Source: an uncultured Myxococcales bacterium
GTDB taxonomy: Bacteria > Myxococcota_A > Bradymonadia > UBA7976 > UBA1532
Assembly: GCA_903847385.1 (NCBI GenBank)
Contig: CAINDO010000449.1
Location: forward strand, 27,036-91,035
Length of the DNA stretch: 64,000 nt
Reading direction: 5' to 3'
The notes beneath the pieces were generated by a model. That model had not been told where the DNA came from and searched no databases. It saw only the letters and a program-made list of their open reading frames with translations. The position numbers and the translations under genes are program-made. Of the stretch, positions 9,001-15,051 are shown one piece after another (within the stretch, counting starts at the first letter, position 1; every line of letters starts with the position of its first letter).

Positions 9001-9519
9001 GACGAGCGCGAATGCGTCTCGGAGGTCCAGTTCGAGGCACGTCCCGAAGCCCTCCCGGACCGCTGCATGCACCAGGCTCGCCGCGTGGTCCTGGGGCCTC
9101 GCGTGGAGTTTCTGGCAGAATCCGGCGGGCAGTTCGTCTCCCTTTCTCCAGGGGACGACGCCGACCTGCCCGGGGAGGAGGAACCCGCGCACCCGATCGC
9201 TGGCCAGGAGTTGCTCGAGGATCAGGAGCGAATTCAGCCGCGTGGACTCGGCCGGAAGGTCAATCGCTCGGAAACCCCAGGGCCCGTTCCCCTTAGGAAT
9301 CCGGATACGCAGGGAGGGTACCCGCGACCGGTTCATGGACCCGAAGTACTCGTACTCCCGGTTCAGCGCCGCCCGGTGGGTCATGGCCTTCGTCCGGCCC
9401 TCGCAGTCCGGGACGTGGGGGGAGCCGTTGTGGATCCCCAGGTGCGGCTCGGCACCGTCGCCGCCAACGGCACGCCAGGCGGCGGAGCAGAGTTCTCGGT
9501 CTGTGAAGAAGGTTCTCAT
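6082..9519 (-). CDS. Giant reverse transcriptase with repeat-built linker and extra C-terminal domain
   Basis: 1145 residues from ATG 9519, which overlaps the upstream stop (ATGA). Residues about 65-365 are a reverse transcriptase: PSLRIRIPKGNG finger motif, LELDLRDAF with catalytic Asp165, LEQGNPLSPLVFA (220-229), and YLDD at 250-253 supplying the other two metal-binding Asp. QGxxxSP argues against a diversity-generating type. Residues about 366-887 are hydrophilic, low-complexity and built of degenerate repeats with NYP/NYS/NC and HGGEE cores. Residues about 888-1145 form a separate Arg/Leu/Val-rich domain (DLRPLRELPQGGIRRAVGAA; WPVTTPDPAIAVMEVVAQLV) I do not recognise. No maturase, HNH or Cas1 domain is evident. 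The linker DNA has clearly lower GC but stays open in this frame, which supports its being coding. Role (defence, mobility or diversification) unknown. Confidence 0.8.
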   Translation of the reverse strand: MRTFFTDRELCSAAWRAVGGDGAEPHLGIHNGSPHVPDCEGRTKAMTHRAALNREYEYFGSMNRSRVPSLRIRIPKGNGPWGFRAIDLPAESTRLNSLLILEQLLASDRVRGFLLPGQVGVVPWRKGDELPAGFCQKLHARPQDHAASLVHAAVREGFGTCLELDLRDAFALVPHEAATTAMKELGIPQAARRRVLELVRIQTVDRSGNLVRRNGRGLEQGNPLSPLVFALALALVLRELETDGHRVSAYLDDIYVMARSLAGAHAAFEKFSAKAKEHGFTGIRPLGEGHKESRIREVTESDPVVVLKTYEVRPSGVGLVAGKTDALLEELGDSAATKRRVRSLGGQAISRNWMKSAGLLRVSSVTGGEEGAGVGPASSPGEAGGEKDGEACGSTAPDRGEVRKLSALNSTAAPGREEVPGGICLGGEPANYSHAIARHGGGGEHARGEGNPASCGARSGTNCGATSPANYPHMLVPGGEVQRRIIADGDELLATENYQPAADGSEPPGDEEQFAGRIIAHGGDEFDGGNNNSGLATILTAGLFTGAERAAQSSPIIHPTSNCGAVVHFGGDDELEESTEEPRVVDNSSNCGGENSHRGDELYWCEEAVTIRELSNYPGVDSGSHGGEEDGYRRTITTGGDVGGRTEETAPIVRELANYSGGYIGPHGGREHGNLLVVAVGEEVESTAADNSAMTATHCHPEYCGICTEPDVDGGGHESNTKEASGTSTRGVGVYDTPIGDGKPNPMVAPWQTILPREAGRPREDGEPSLLVVSPLPDVGIGVWGGGSGTRCSVGEGDGVRGGCSSPFSSSSLLSSYKLCGLESSVDDHHVSQDVGLPYSSGSSITGILSDRESVETYDHDPGEPDEGAAATTAVSSVRRAKSRRGVNATHTPAASVIRMPPDCLDIDFLAGGGRPKLGNNHKVYAEGQRVAVDLRPLRELPQGGIRRAVGAALKSVRVFGAAWALVDPRDPWTALPGVLGNEGDLAYRVTGRQPHPEGELLRLRLRARGGRRPEREKALVGPPQADVVLLRARRSRTDCLAWNTVVQMGEAPPVWTNWPVTTPDPAIAVMEVVAQLVEANPGATIRVPVQGALRLLVGHPCRPRNVPLAAAMSAITRAHCAKRVGDWLLLAPKNARGKSGTRKT
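7420..8260. repeat. Degenerate tandem repeats with AATTCG/CGAATT hairpins
   Basis: Within the reverse-transcriptase linker, a lower-GC stretch repeats two blocks about every 40-80 bp. One is an AT-rich block around ATAATTCG or CGAATTAT, the other a CTCCTCC(G/A)TG-like block, which reads HGGEE on the coding strand. Several AT-rich blocks are inverted repeats: 7441-7456 (TGCCGA / TCGGCA), 7543-7566, 7668-7693, 7749-7761 and 7963-7985. Unit length and sequence vary, so this is an old or diverging array rather than a fresh expansion. Confidence 0.65.
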
Positions 9520-10607
9520 TTCGTGAATCTCCAGGCGGAAACGATGCGGTCCGTTGGGGGTGACGACCACCAGGATCTCCTCGGCGTTTCCGGGTACCTC
9601 ACGAGGGCATTCCGGCCCCGGATGGACTCGAGGGCGGCGGTGGTGGCGGATTCGGCGCCGAGCGCCACGAGAACGCCCTCGGAAGCCTCCGGGATACCGG
9701 CACCGGGACGGCCGATCCCCACATGGGCGAGCAGGACCACCAAGGCCCCCGGCTTCGCGTAGCTTCTGGCCAGAGCGACGATCGGACCGACATGTGCGAG
9801 GTCGAGTATCCGCGGCGGACGTGGTCCCGCCTCGGGGTCGGTCGCCCATAGGTTGAAGGTGAAGGCCTCAGCCGTGGGGATGTTAATCACGATGGCGTCG
9901 AACGGGTCCGGGGGCGGAACGTTTACGACTACGCCCTGGTACGGTTCCCGGCACGGGCGAAGCAGAGGTGCGACCGCCAGACTTGCTGTCCAGACCCGTG
10001 TCCGCGGCTGGAATACCGAGAGCGCCGCGGGGCCAGAGGAGTGCCCGAGCTCGACCGTGAGAACCTCACGCCGGTCGCCGAGGATCTCCGCGGCCAAGAG
10101 CAGGGCTTCCACGGGGGCGCGCTCCGGGTCGCCGAGATGGAGGAGCCTCCCCGGCTGTGCCGGGTCCGCCTCGACGATTGCAGACTCCCCCATCTGGATT
10201 CCGGTCCGGGCGAGGAGACGCAGGGACTCGCGGTCCTCGTGGGAGAATGGATTGGCGACCGGCGGGTTCGGCGCACCGTTTACCCACACGAGGGGCCGAG
10301 AACCTCCCGTGGCCTCGCGATACTCGATGGAGGGGTGACGGTTCCGGGTACCAAACTGGACGCAGGCTGCGTCGGATGGTTCCCCGCTTCGGGCTGCCCG
10401 CTCTGCATAGTCCGCCATCGTGGCGAGCTCATGGTCCGACGGCGGCCTGGCCCTTGTCCCGATCGCCGCCCGGATGAGGGGGTCCCAGTGGGCCCTCGCC
10501 CCGGGAACATCGTCGGCGACGAGGCACTGGAGCCCCGCGGCCGCATCTCGAGCCTCCAGGGCCCGACTCCTGCGGACGAGCTCCTCCGTTCGGCGTCGGG
10601 GCCTCAC
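9516..10607 (-). CDS. Unknown protein, possibly methyltransferase-like, coupled to the RT
   Basis: 363 residues. The GTG at 10607 overlaps the stop of the upstream ribbon-helix-helix gene (GTGA), and its own stop overlaps the reverse-transcriptase ATG, so all three are probably translationally coupled. The N-terminal half is charged and helical. The C-terminal half alternates strands and helices, including PFDAIVINIPTAEAF followed by ILDLAHVGPIVALARSYAKPG, which loosely resembles the motif IV to VI part of class I SAM methyltransferases (FD..v.N.P). There is no clear glycine-rich SAM loop, so the enzyme call is weak. The long frame upstream of 10607 is not used, because it would run through the ribbon-helix-helix gene. 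Confidence 0.6.
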   Translation of the reverse strand: MRPRRRTEELVRRSRALEARDAAAGLQCLVADDVPGARAHWDPLIRAAIGTRARPPSDHELATMADYAERAARSGEPSDAACVQFGTRNRHPSIEYREATGGSRPLVWVNGAPNPPVANPFSHEDRESLRLLARTGIQMGESAIVEADPAQPGRLLHLGDPERAPVEALLLAAEILGDRREVLTVELGHSSGPAALSVFQPRTRVWTASLAVAPLLRPCREPYQGVVVNVPPPDPFDAIVINIPTAEAFTFNLWATDPEAGPRPPRILDLAHVGPIVALARSYAKPGALVVLLAHVGIGRPGAGIPEASEGVLVALGAESATTAALESIRGRNALVRYPETPRRSWWSSPPTDRIVSAWRFTK

Positions 10608-10789
10608 GGGTGGTCGCCCCCGGGGACCTTGGATGGGATCCCCTTGCGGTCGAGCCCCTCGCGTGCGGCATCGGCGAGCACGAGGGCCTCCACGTACTTG
10701 GAGACGGTGGTGCCGGTCTGCGCCGCGCGGACGCGCACCAGAACGCGGACCTCCCTGGGGAGGCTGAGATGGGTGATGCCAGGCTTCAT
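10604..10789 (-). CDS. Small ribbon-helix-helix-like protein
   Basis: 61 residues, MKPGITHLSLPREVRVLVRV then AAQTGTTVSKYVEALVLADA. The pattern of an N-terminal beta strand, a helix and an S-K-Y-V-E-A second helix is that of CopG/Arc-type ribbon-helix-helix DNA-binding dimers. An AGGAG ribosome site lies 5-8 bp before the ATG. It heads the operon that continues into the unknown coupled gene and the giant reverse transcriptase, so it is likely the local autoregulator. A 9-bp tandem iteron about 100 bp upstream (10887-10913) is a candidate operator; this link is inference. Confidence 0.6.
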   Translation of the reverse strand: MKPGITHLSLPREVRVLVRVRAAQTGTTVSKYVEALVLADAAREGLDRKGIPSKVPGGDHP

Positions 10790-10886
10790 TCGATTCTCTC
10801 CTGTCTGTTGAACGATGGGTGCCACCGCCCCCTCCGCCACGTATCGAAGGGGTATCGGGGCTGGTTGCGACAGCCCGCAGTAGTTC

Positions 10887-10913
10887 GGTCCGTCTGGTCC
10901 GTCTGGTCCGGTC
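10887..10913. repeat. 9-bp tandem iteron GGTCCGTCT x2 plus a third diverged copy
   Basis: GGTCCGTCT at 10887-10895 and 10896-10904, then GGTCCGGTC at 10905-10913. It lies in the 260-bp gap upstream of the ribbon-helix-helix operon, where operator iterons of such regulators commonly sit. Confidence 0.5.
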
Positions 10914-11050
10914 GGCCGCGTTGGCCCAGGAGCAACACGTCTCGTGGGCCCACGTGGCAGCACAGTTGGGGCGGCGTCGGCATCGCACGCACGGCACCGC
11001 CCCGGTCACATCTCCGAGAGTCAGCGGGCTCGTCGAACCCGCCTCGCTTC

Positions 11051-11698
11051 TCAGACCTGAGTGAGCAGGGTCCCGAGGATGGCGGTCTCACGTGCCGTGA
11101 GCCGCGGACCAGGTAGCGGCGGGTCTTCTGTCTTCCCAGCCGCCGGGTAGCACACCGCTAGCAACGCATGAACGGGGCCCCACGTCGGACAACGGACTAT
11201 CTTCGGCGTACGGCCAAGTGCCTCCGCCGCGGCCATGGCGACGTTCAGCGCTTCGGCCGCGCAGGTCTCCTTCCCGCCGACGCGCATCTCGGCGACCTGC
11301 CGCACCAGGTCGAGTACCGCGAGTTCCGGTGCCTCCTCGTAGAACGGGGCGCCCAGATCGAAGCACTGATTCGTGTCGACGATCCGGGAGAGGGCGAGTT
11401 CCACGCAGCCGTCGACTATCTCCTGATCCACCGCCCCACCTTGGTAGACTGGCGCCGCGGCCGGATCACGACGGAGCGCCTCCAGGACATCGTCGGGGTC
11501 ATAGGACTCCGTGATGGCGACGCATGCGCATATCTCGGCACACAAGGCGAGGGCAACTCCGGCGCCTATGTCCAGGGGCACATCCTCGTCCTCCTCGGCC
11601 TGTGCCAGGGTGCCAAAGATCACAAGTTGATGGGCGGGGATAATCAGGTCGTCGCACTGGGGGATCTCGCCAGCGGCGGATTCTACTGTTGGTAACAT
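11051..11698 (-). CDS. Hypothetical acidic protein of the element
   Basis: 215 residues, acidic and helical (PLDIGAGVALALCAEICACV; DQEIVDGCVELALSRIVD; AAEALNVAMAAAEALG), with several Cys and no recognised fold. I chose the ATG at 11698 because it follows an AGAAAGAAAG purine run and a hairpin at 11717-11732. An in-frame GTG at 11725 would put the start inside that hairpin. It is upstream of, and co-directional with, the ribbon-helix-helix/RT operon but separated by about 260 bp with its own iteron region. No function can be assigned. Confidence 0.6.
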   Translation of the reverse strand: MLPTVESAAGEIPQCDDLIIPAHQLVIFGTLAQAEEDEDVPLDIGAGVALALCAEICACVAITESYDPDDVLEALRRDPAAAPVYQGGAVDQEIVDGCVELALSRIVDTNQCFDLGAPFYEEAPELAVLDLVRQVAEMRVGGKETCAAEALNVAMAAAEALGRTPKIVRCPTWGPVHALLAVCYPAAGKTEDPPLPGPRLTARETAILGTLLTQV

Positions 11699-11716
11699 CT
11701 GATGTTCTTTCTTTCT

Positions 11717-11732
11717 GTGGGTCACTGCCCAC
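11717..11732 (-). promoter_or_regulatory. Hairpin just upstream of the ribosome binding site
   Basis: On the minus strand, GTGGG-CAGTGA-CCCAC forms a 5-bp stem directly before the purine-rich ribosome site of the gene starting at 11698. Similar hairpins precede three other genes of this element. Confidence 0.4.
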
Positions 11733-11832
11733 GGTGTTCTTGCGGCATTTGGCCGCGACGTCGTTCAAGCTCCTGCACCGCTCTCAGCGGCGCTTCTTCC
11801 TCGGGTGTGTGGCCCTCCTTTCGTAGATGTGG

Positions 11833-11864
11833 GACGGGCTCTCGCCCGACGGCGTCGTGGGTTC
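11833..11864 (+). repeat. 32-bp direct repeat, copy 1
   Basis: Matches 12878-12909 at 30 of 32 positions. It begins GACGGGCTCTCGCCCGAC, which contains a CGGGC/GCCCG hairpin, and ends GGGTTC. The two copies flank the Gp37/Gp68-like gene. Confidence 0.7.
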
Positions 11865-11938
11865 AAGGGCAGGCGGCGTGGCCATCTCGCCCGGACCACG
11901 CCTCGCCCCTCTGCTCCAGAACTCGTTTCGTCTTCATC

Positions 11939-12763
11939 TCACAGCCCTCCGTCCTGAGGCTGTTGGTTCATGCCTAGACTCATTCGCGGCCGGGACTCCA
12001 ACTCGCTCGGGTACTGCCGAACGCGAAGGTCGGCGGGCCACCCCTCGGGGTCGTTCCCCTTGCCGCCGCTCTCCGCCAGCTGACCACCGACCTGCTTCAT
12101 GAAGACCGCCTTGCCGACCGCCTGGAAGGCGCGGATCGTGGACCGCGCCCAGGCGAGGTCGAAAGGCCGGCACCCCGGGCCGGACTCGCCGCCGATCACG
12201 ATCCAGTCGAGCTTCGCTGCCCAGCGGTGCCAGTCCACCGGACCGAGTGCGGGCTCGTACGACACCCACAGGACAGGCGCGTACCGCCGCGCCGTGAGGA
12301 GCGGAATCCGATGGTCCGCCGACTTCTGGTCCTCGACGCTTACGCCGAGCCAGACGTTGTCCGGCCACGTCACGCCCGCATCGTGGAGTTCCGACAGTCG
12401 CTCCGGGCGCTTGGTGAGGATCTGGTACGTGTGACGCGGCGTGTCCCGCATCACGGCAAGGATCTCGCCGATCTGCTCCCCGCCCAGGCCCTCGTGGAGG
12501 AGGTCGCTCATGGAGTTCACGAACACCACGGTCGGCTTGCGCCAATGGCGGGGCTCGTCGATCCGGCCGGGCAGGAAACGCACTTCTCCTGTCCATCGCG
12601 GCTTCCGCAAGTTCCCGTTCGTGAGGCCGTCGTACTCACGCAGACCCATGTTGGCGACGCGCACAGCCATGCGCTCGGCATAGCAATTGCGGCACCCCTC
12701 GCTGACGCGAGCGCAGCCGATGACGGGGTTCCAGGTCTTGTTGGTCCAGTCGATGTTGCTCAT
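11939..12763 (-). CDS. Phage Gp37/Gp68-like (DUF5131) protein
   Basis: 274 residues. The N-terminus carries WNPVIGCARVSEGCRNCYAE with Cys17, Cys24 and Cys27, the radical-SAM-like cysteine pattern of the phage Gp37/Gp68 (DUF5131) family. Later family features include PTVVFVNSMSDLLHE, TYQILTKRPER, DNVWLGVSVEDQ and LDWIVIGGESGPGCRP. These proteins are common in phages and mobile elements; a modification role has been suggested from the cluster, but the substrate is unknown. Length is normal for the family. The start is supported by an AAGGAG site. The gene is bracketed by the 32-bp direct repeats at 11833 and 12878. Confidence 0.9.
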   Translation of the reverse strand: MSNIDWTNKTWNPVIGCARVSEGCRNCYAERMAVRVANMGLREYDGLTNGNLRKPRWTGEVRFLPGRIDEPRHWRKPTVVFVNSMSDLLHEGLGGEQIGEILAVMRDTPRHTYQILTKRPERLSELHDAGVTWPDNVWLGVSVEDQKSADHRIPLLTARRYAPVLWVSYEPALGPVDWHRWAAKLDWIVIGGESGPGCRPFDLAWARSTIRAFQAVGKAVFMKQVGGQLAESGGKGNDPEGWPADLRVRQYPSELESRPRMSLGMNQQPQDGGL

Positions 12764-13097
12764 CTGGATGTCTCCTTGGCATTCGGGTTGAGGGCGGCCG
12801 CGTCGTTCGAATCCGCGACGACGGCGGCGACGCCGCTGTTGTGGCAGTCGTTCACGACAAGTTCGCTCACGTACTCGGACGGGCCCTCGCCCGACCGCGT
12901 CGTGGGTTCCTGCTTCGGCGGTGCAACGGTGTTCGCGCGCCGCCGCCTGCGCTTCTTACAAATCGTCTAACGGGGTTCGCGGGGTGATGCGGGTGTTCCG
13001 CACCGACCTCCCGCATTTCCGGGGCCGGAGCGGGCGGAGGGGGAGCCCCGCGCCTCGGGCCCCTGCCCTGTCTCGTTACCGCCGTGTCCCGCCGCTA
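12764..13097. other. Intergenic region
   Basis: About 330 bp upstream of the Gp37/Gp68-like gene. Apart from the second 32-bp repeat (12878-12909) I see no gene, structured RNA or clear promoter. Confidence 0.4.
12878..12909 (+). repeat. 32-bp direct repeat, copy 2
   Basis: Second copy, about 1 kb from the first at 11833-11864, same orientation, two mismatches. The CGGGC/GCCCG hairpin is preserved. Confidence 0.7.
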
Positions 13098-13391
13098 TCA
13101 TGGAAGACTATACAACCGGCTCCCGACGTCCCCGAGGCAGGGGTATGAAGAAAATTGCGCCAGATCAAACGCATCCCGGCGGACTGTGCCCGACACCGGG
13201 TTGGGAGAGGCAGGACCCGCCGCCTGGAAATCCAGCGCCAAGGAACTGTCGGTGGGGTGTCCGAGAGCGAGGATCCAGCACTGCTCACGGCGCCCGGCGC
13301 TCACCCGTCGGCCGTCGGCTGGCATGTCCGGCGGGACCATGTCAGAGGAGGTCCTGCAGGACTCCATGCTGGGCACCTGCGTCTCCTTCAT
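13098..13391 (-). CDS. Possible small protein overlapping the upstream stop
   Basis: 97 residues starting MKETQVPSMESCRTSSDMVP. Its ATG overlaps the TGA of the upstream gene as ATGA, the same coupling seen in the reverse-transcriptase operon of this element; this is the main reason to list it. The composition is Ser/Pro/Arg-rich with four Cys and no recognised domain, and the codon pattern is less convincing than in its neighbours. It may be a non-coding frame. Confidence 0.35.
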   Translation of the reverse strand: MKETQVPSMESCRTSSDMVPPDMPADGRRVSAGRREQCWILALGHPTDSSLALDFQAAGPASPNPVSGTVRRDAFDLAQFSSYPCLGDVGSRLYSLP

Positions 13392-14164
13392 TGGTGTGCG
13401 CAGCCATTCGCGCTCGGCAATCCAAGCAGACTGCGCAGGCGCCCCAACCTAGCCCCGTGGTCATCCGTCCGACCGGGCGCCAGCCGCTGCGTCAGGACCG
13501 CAGCCTGGCAGCCCCAGGAGGCGAGGTGCAGAAAGGCCGTCGCGGCCAACTCGACGGAGGGCGGGGCAAGCATGTCCTCCGTAATAAGGCGGATCACTCC
13601 GTCGGGCGTCTTGCACAGCGCAGGAAGCGCCAGCGCCGTCGCCGGTTCCCACTTCGACGCGAGAGCTGTTAGCTGATCCGACCCGCCCTCGTAGACGGCG
13701 ATCTCCCCAGTGAAGGCCGGCTGCCCCTGAGATTCCGGCCTCCGGCTGGCGGTCGGGCGAGGCAGCCGGAAGCACACGACCGACCCAAGGCCCACGAGGG
13801 CCAGCACGTCTCCCCCCTTTGCCGTGGCCTCCGCGAGCCGGGCGGGGTTGTACCCCGCCGCATTGAGACCAAGGATCAATTGCGAACGGGGTACTACGCT
13901 GATGACAAAAGCTCGTTCACCGTTCGCTGCCAACAGCCCCCGGATCAGTTCCGCGCTGGCACCACAAGCCTCGGCCATCGCACGACCAAGCCGGTCGTTC
14001 AGGAGCAGAACGAGTGCAACTGGCTGGGCTTGCCCGGCCTGTCGCCCCTGTTGCAAGGCGGACAGTGCACCGTCTCCAAACAACTCGATGACAGTCTCCG
14101 CAAACGATGCGCCAGGTTGTGGCGCCCTCTGGTTCAAAACGACATTCTTCTTCAGCTTCTTCAC
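13388..14164 (-). CDS. Hypothetical protein of the element
   Basis: 258 residues from a GTG at 14164 preceded by AAAGGAG. A basic N-terminus (MKKLKKNVV) is followed by alternating helices and hydrophobic strands (PVALVLLLNDRLGRAMAEACG; RAFVISVVPRSQLILGLNA; KGGDVLALVGLGSVVCFRLP), suggesting an alpha/beta cytoplasmic fold. No catalytic motif stands out. A hairpin at 14178-14195 sits just upstream of the ribosome site. Lies between the Gp37/Gp68-like gene and two paralogous element genes, all on the minus strand. Confidence 0.6.
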   Translation of the reverse strand: MKKLKKNVVLNQRAPQPGASFAETVIELFGDGALSALQQGRQAGQAQPVALVLLLNDRLGRAMAEACGASAELIRGLLAANGERAFVISVVPRSQLILGLNAAGYNPARLAEATAKGGDVLALVGLGSVVCFRLPRPTASRRPESQGQPAFTGEIAVYEGGSDQLTALASKWEPATALALPALCKTPDGVIRLITEDMLAPPSVELAATAFLHLASWGCQAAVLTQRLAPGRTDDHGARLGRLRSLLGLPSANGCAHQ

Positions 14165-14177
14165 GATCTTCTCCTTT

Positions 14178-14195
14178 GCGCCTGTCTTGCGGCGC
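14178..14195 (-). promoter_or_regulatory. Hairpin just upstream of the ribosome binding site
   Basis: On the minus strand, GCGCC-GCAAGACA-GGCGC immediately precedes the AAAGGAG of the gene starting at 14164. Confidence 0.4.
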
Positions 14196-14286
14196 TGTTT
14201 GTGAGAGACGGACCCTCTGCGTAGTTCTGGACCGTCTCGGCTCTGCCTCAGTCTGTTCAGCGGCTGTTACGTACCTACCTACTCAA

Positions 14287-14312
14287 CCTCCCACGGCTAA
14301 CTCGGGTCAGGC
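14287..14312. repeat. 26-bp repeat, copy 1
   Basis: Begins CCTCCC and contains GGCTAACTC and GTCAGGC. 22 of 26 positions match 16222-16247. It lies directly after the stop of the gene at 14314-14769 and upstream of the gene starting at 14164. Confidence 0.5.
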
Positions 14313-14313
14313 T

Positions 14314-14769
14314 TCATCGCGCACCTCCTTCGTCGCTGTCCGAAGGCTCGAGCGGAGGTTCGCCGAACTCGTCGACCCAGCTGCGGGCCGCCATCGTCCC
14401 CGCGGCCTCCCAAAGGGTCGTCGGCGTCTCGTGCGCACCCACGGCGCCATCGCCGACTCCAAACTCGCCCCCCAATCTCGACAGTTCTGCTGCGCGGTCC
14501 CCCTCGTCGAGTCTCGCCAAGTGCTCTCGGTAGACCTCGTACGGTGTCCGCGGGTTCGGCGTCCTCGCCAACTCGCTGGCCTCGGCGGGGGGCTCCTGCG
14601 GACACCCGACGGGGGTCAGGCAGACCCGATCTGAGGCGGCGGCTCGGACCTTCTCGTCGGACCGGCAACACCGCTCCGGGCTTGTAGTCGCCCCCGAACT
14701 GGGCGCTGGCACAGCGGCTCCCGGCCTTGCTTTGACTCGGTTCTTGGATCGATCTTCCTTCTGGCTCAT
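14314..14769 (-). CDS. Hypothetical protein, paralogue of the DUF3102-like gene's tail
   Basis: 151 residues, MSQKEDRSKNRVK and so on: hydrophilic, probably disordered at the N-terminus, with a structured end containing PYEVYREHLARLDEGDR and AARSWVDEFGEPP, then an acidic tail. The neighbouring DUF3102-like protein ends with the matching AARSWVEDFGAE plus acidic tail, so the two share a C-terminal module. Both genes also begin ATG-(AGC or TCC)-CAG after a GC-rich hairpin and GGAGG. This points to a duplicated expression unit; the role of the shared tail is unknown. Confidence 0.6.
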   Translation of the reverse strand: MSQKEDRSKNRVKARPGAAVPAPSSGATTSPERCCRSDEKVRAAASDRVCLTPVGCPQEPPAEASELARTPNPRTPYEVYREHLARLDEGDRAAELSRLGGEFGVGDGAVGAHETPTTLWEAAGTMAARSWVDEFGEPPLEPSDSDEGGAR

Positions 14770-14782
14770 CGTCGTACCTCCT

Positions 14783-14801
14783 GCCAGCCCCTCGGGCCGG
14801 C
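14783..14801 (-). promoter_or_regulatory. Hairpin just upstream of the ribosome binding site
   Basis: Minus-strand stem GCCGGCCC / GGGCTGGC (one G-U-compatible mismatch) with a GAG loop, directly followed by AGGAGG, for the gene starting at 14769. Confidence 0.45.
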
Positions 14802-15051
14802 CTGTTGTTGGCGAACGGGAGGGAATCCCCCGTCCCCTATCTCGCTAAGTTCATCTGTCGGGTCATGCCCCAAGCGGACACCGACCCGGCGAGCGCTGAA
14901 GACAGCGAAGTCCTGCCGGCGTCGGCCGAATGGCTTGTTCCCGGATCCTCAGCTCCGCCACGAGAAACGGTGGTCGGGTCCCCGGAAGTTGCTGCGAGAG
15001 CTGGCGCAGCAGGCCGATCGGGTAGCCGTGTGCCGGACGCCCGGGGCCTTC

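Noticed and set aside
6082..9519. Diversity-generating retroelement
   Set aside because: The RT has QGNPLSP and YLDD; DGR RTs have an altered SP/SQ motif. I found no template/variable repeat pair with A-only differences, and the FGE-like domain at 32-33 kb is not Asn/Tyr-enriched.
11833..11870. tRNA T-arm-like GTGGGTTCAAG
   Set aside because: The sequence around does not fold into a cloverleaf with acceptor and anticodon stems; it is part of the 32-bp repeat.
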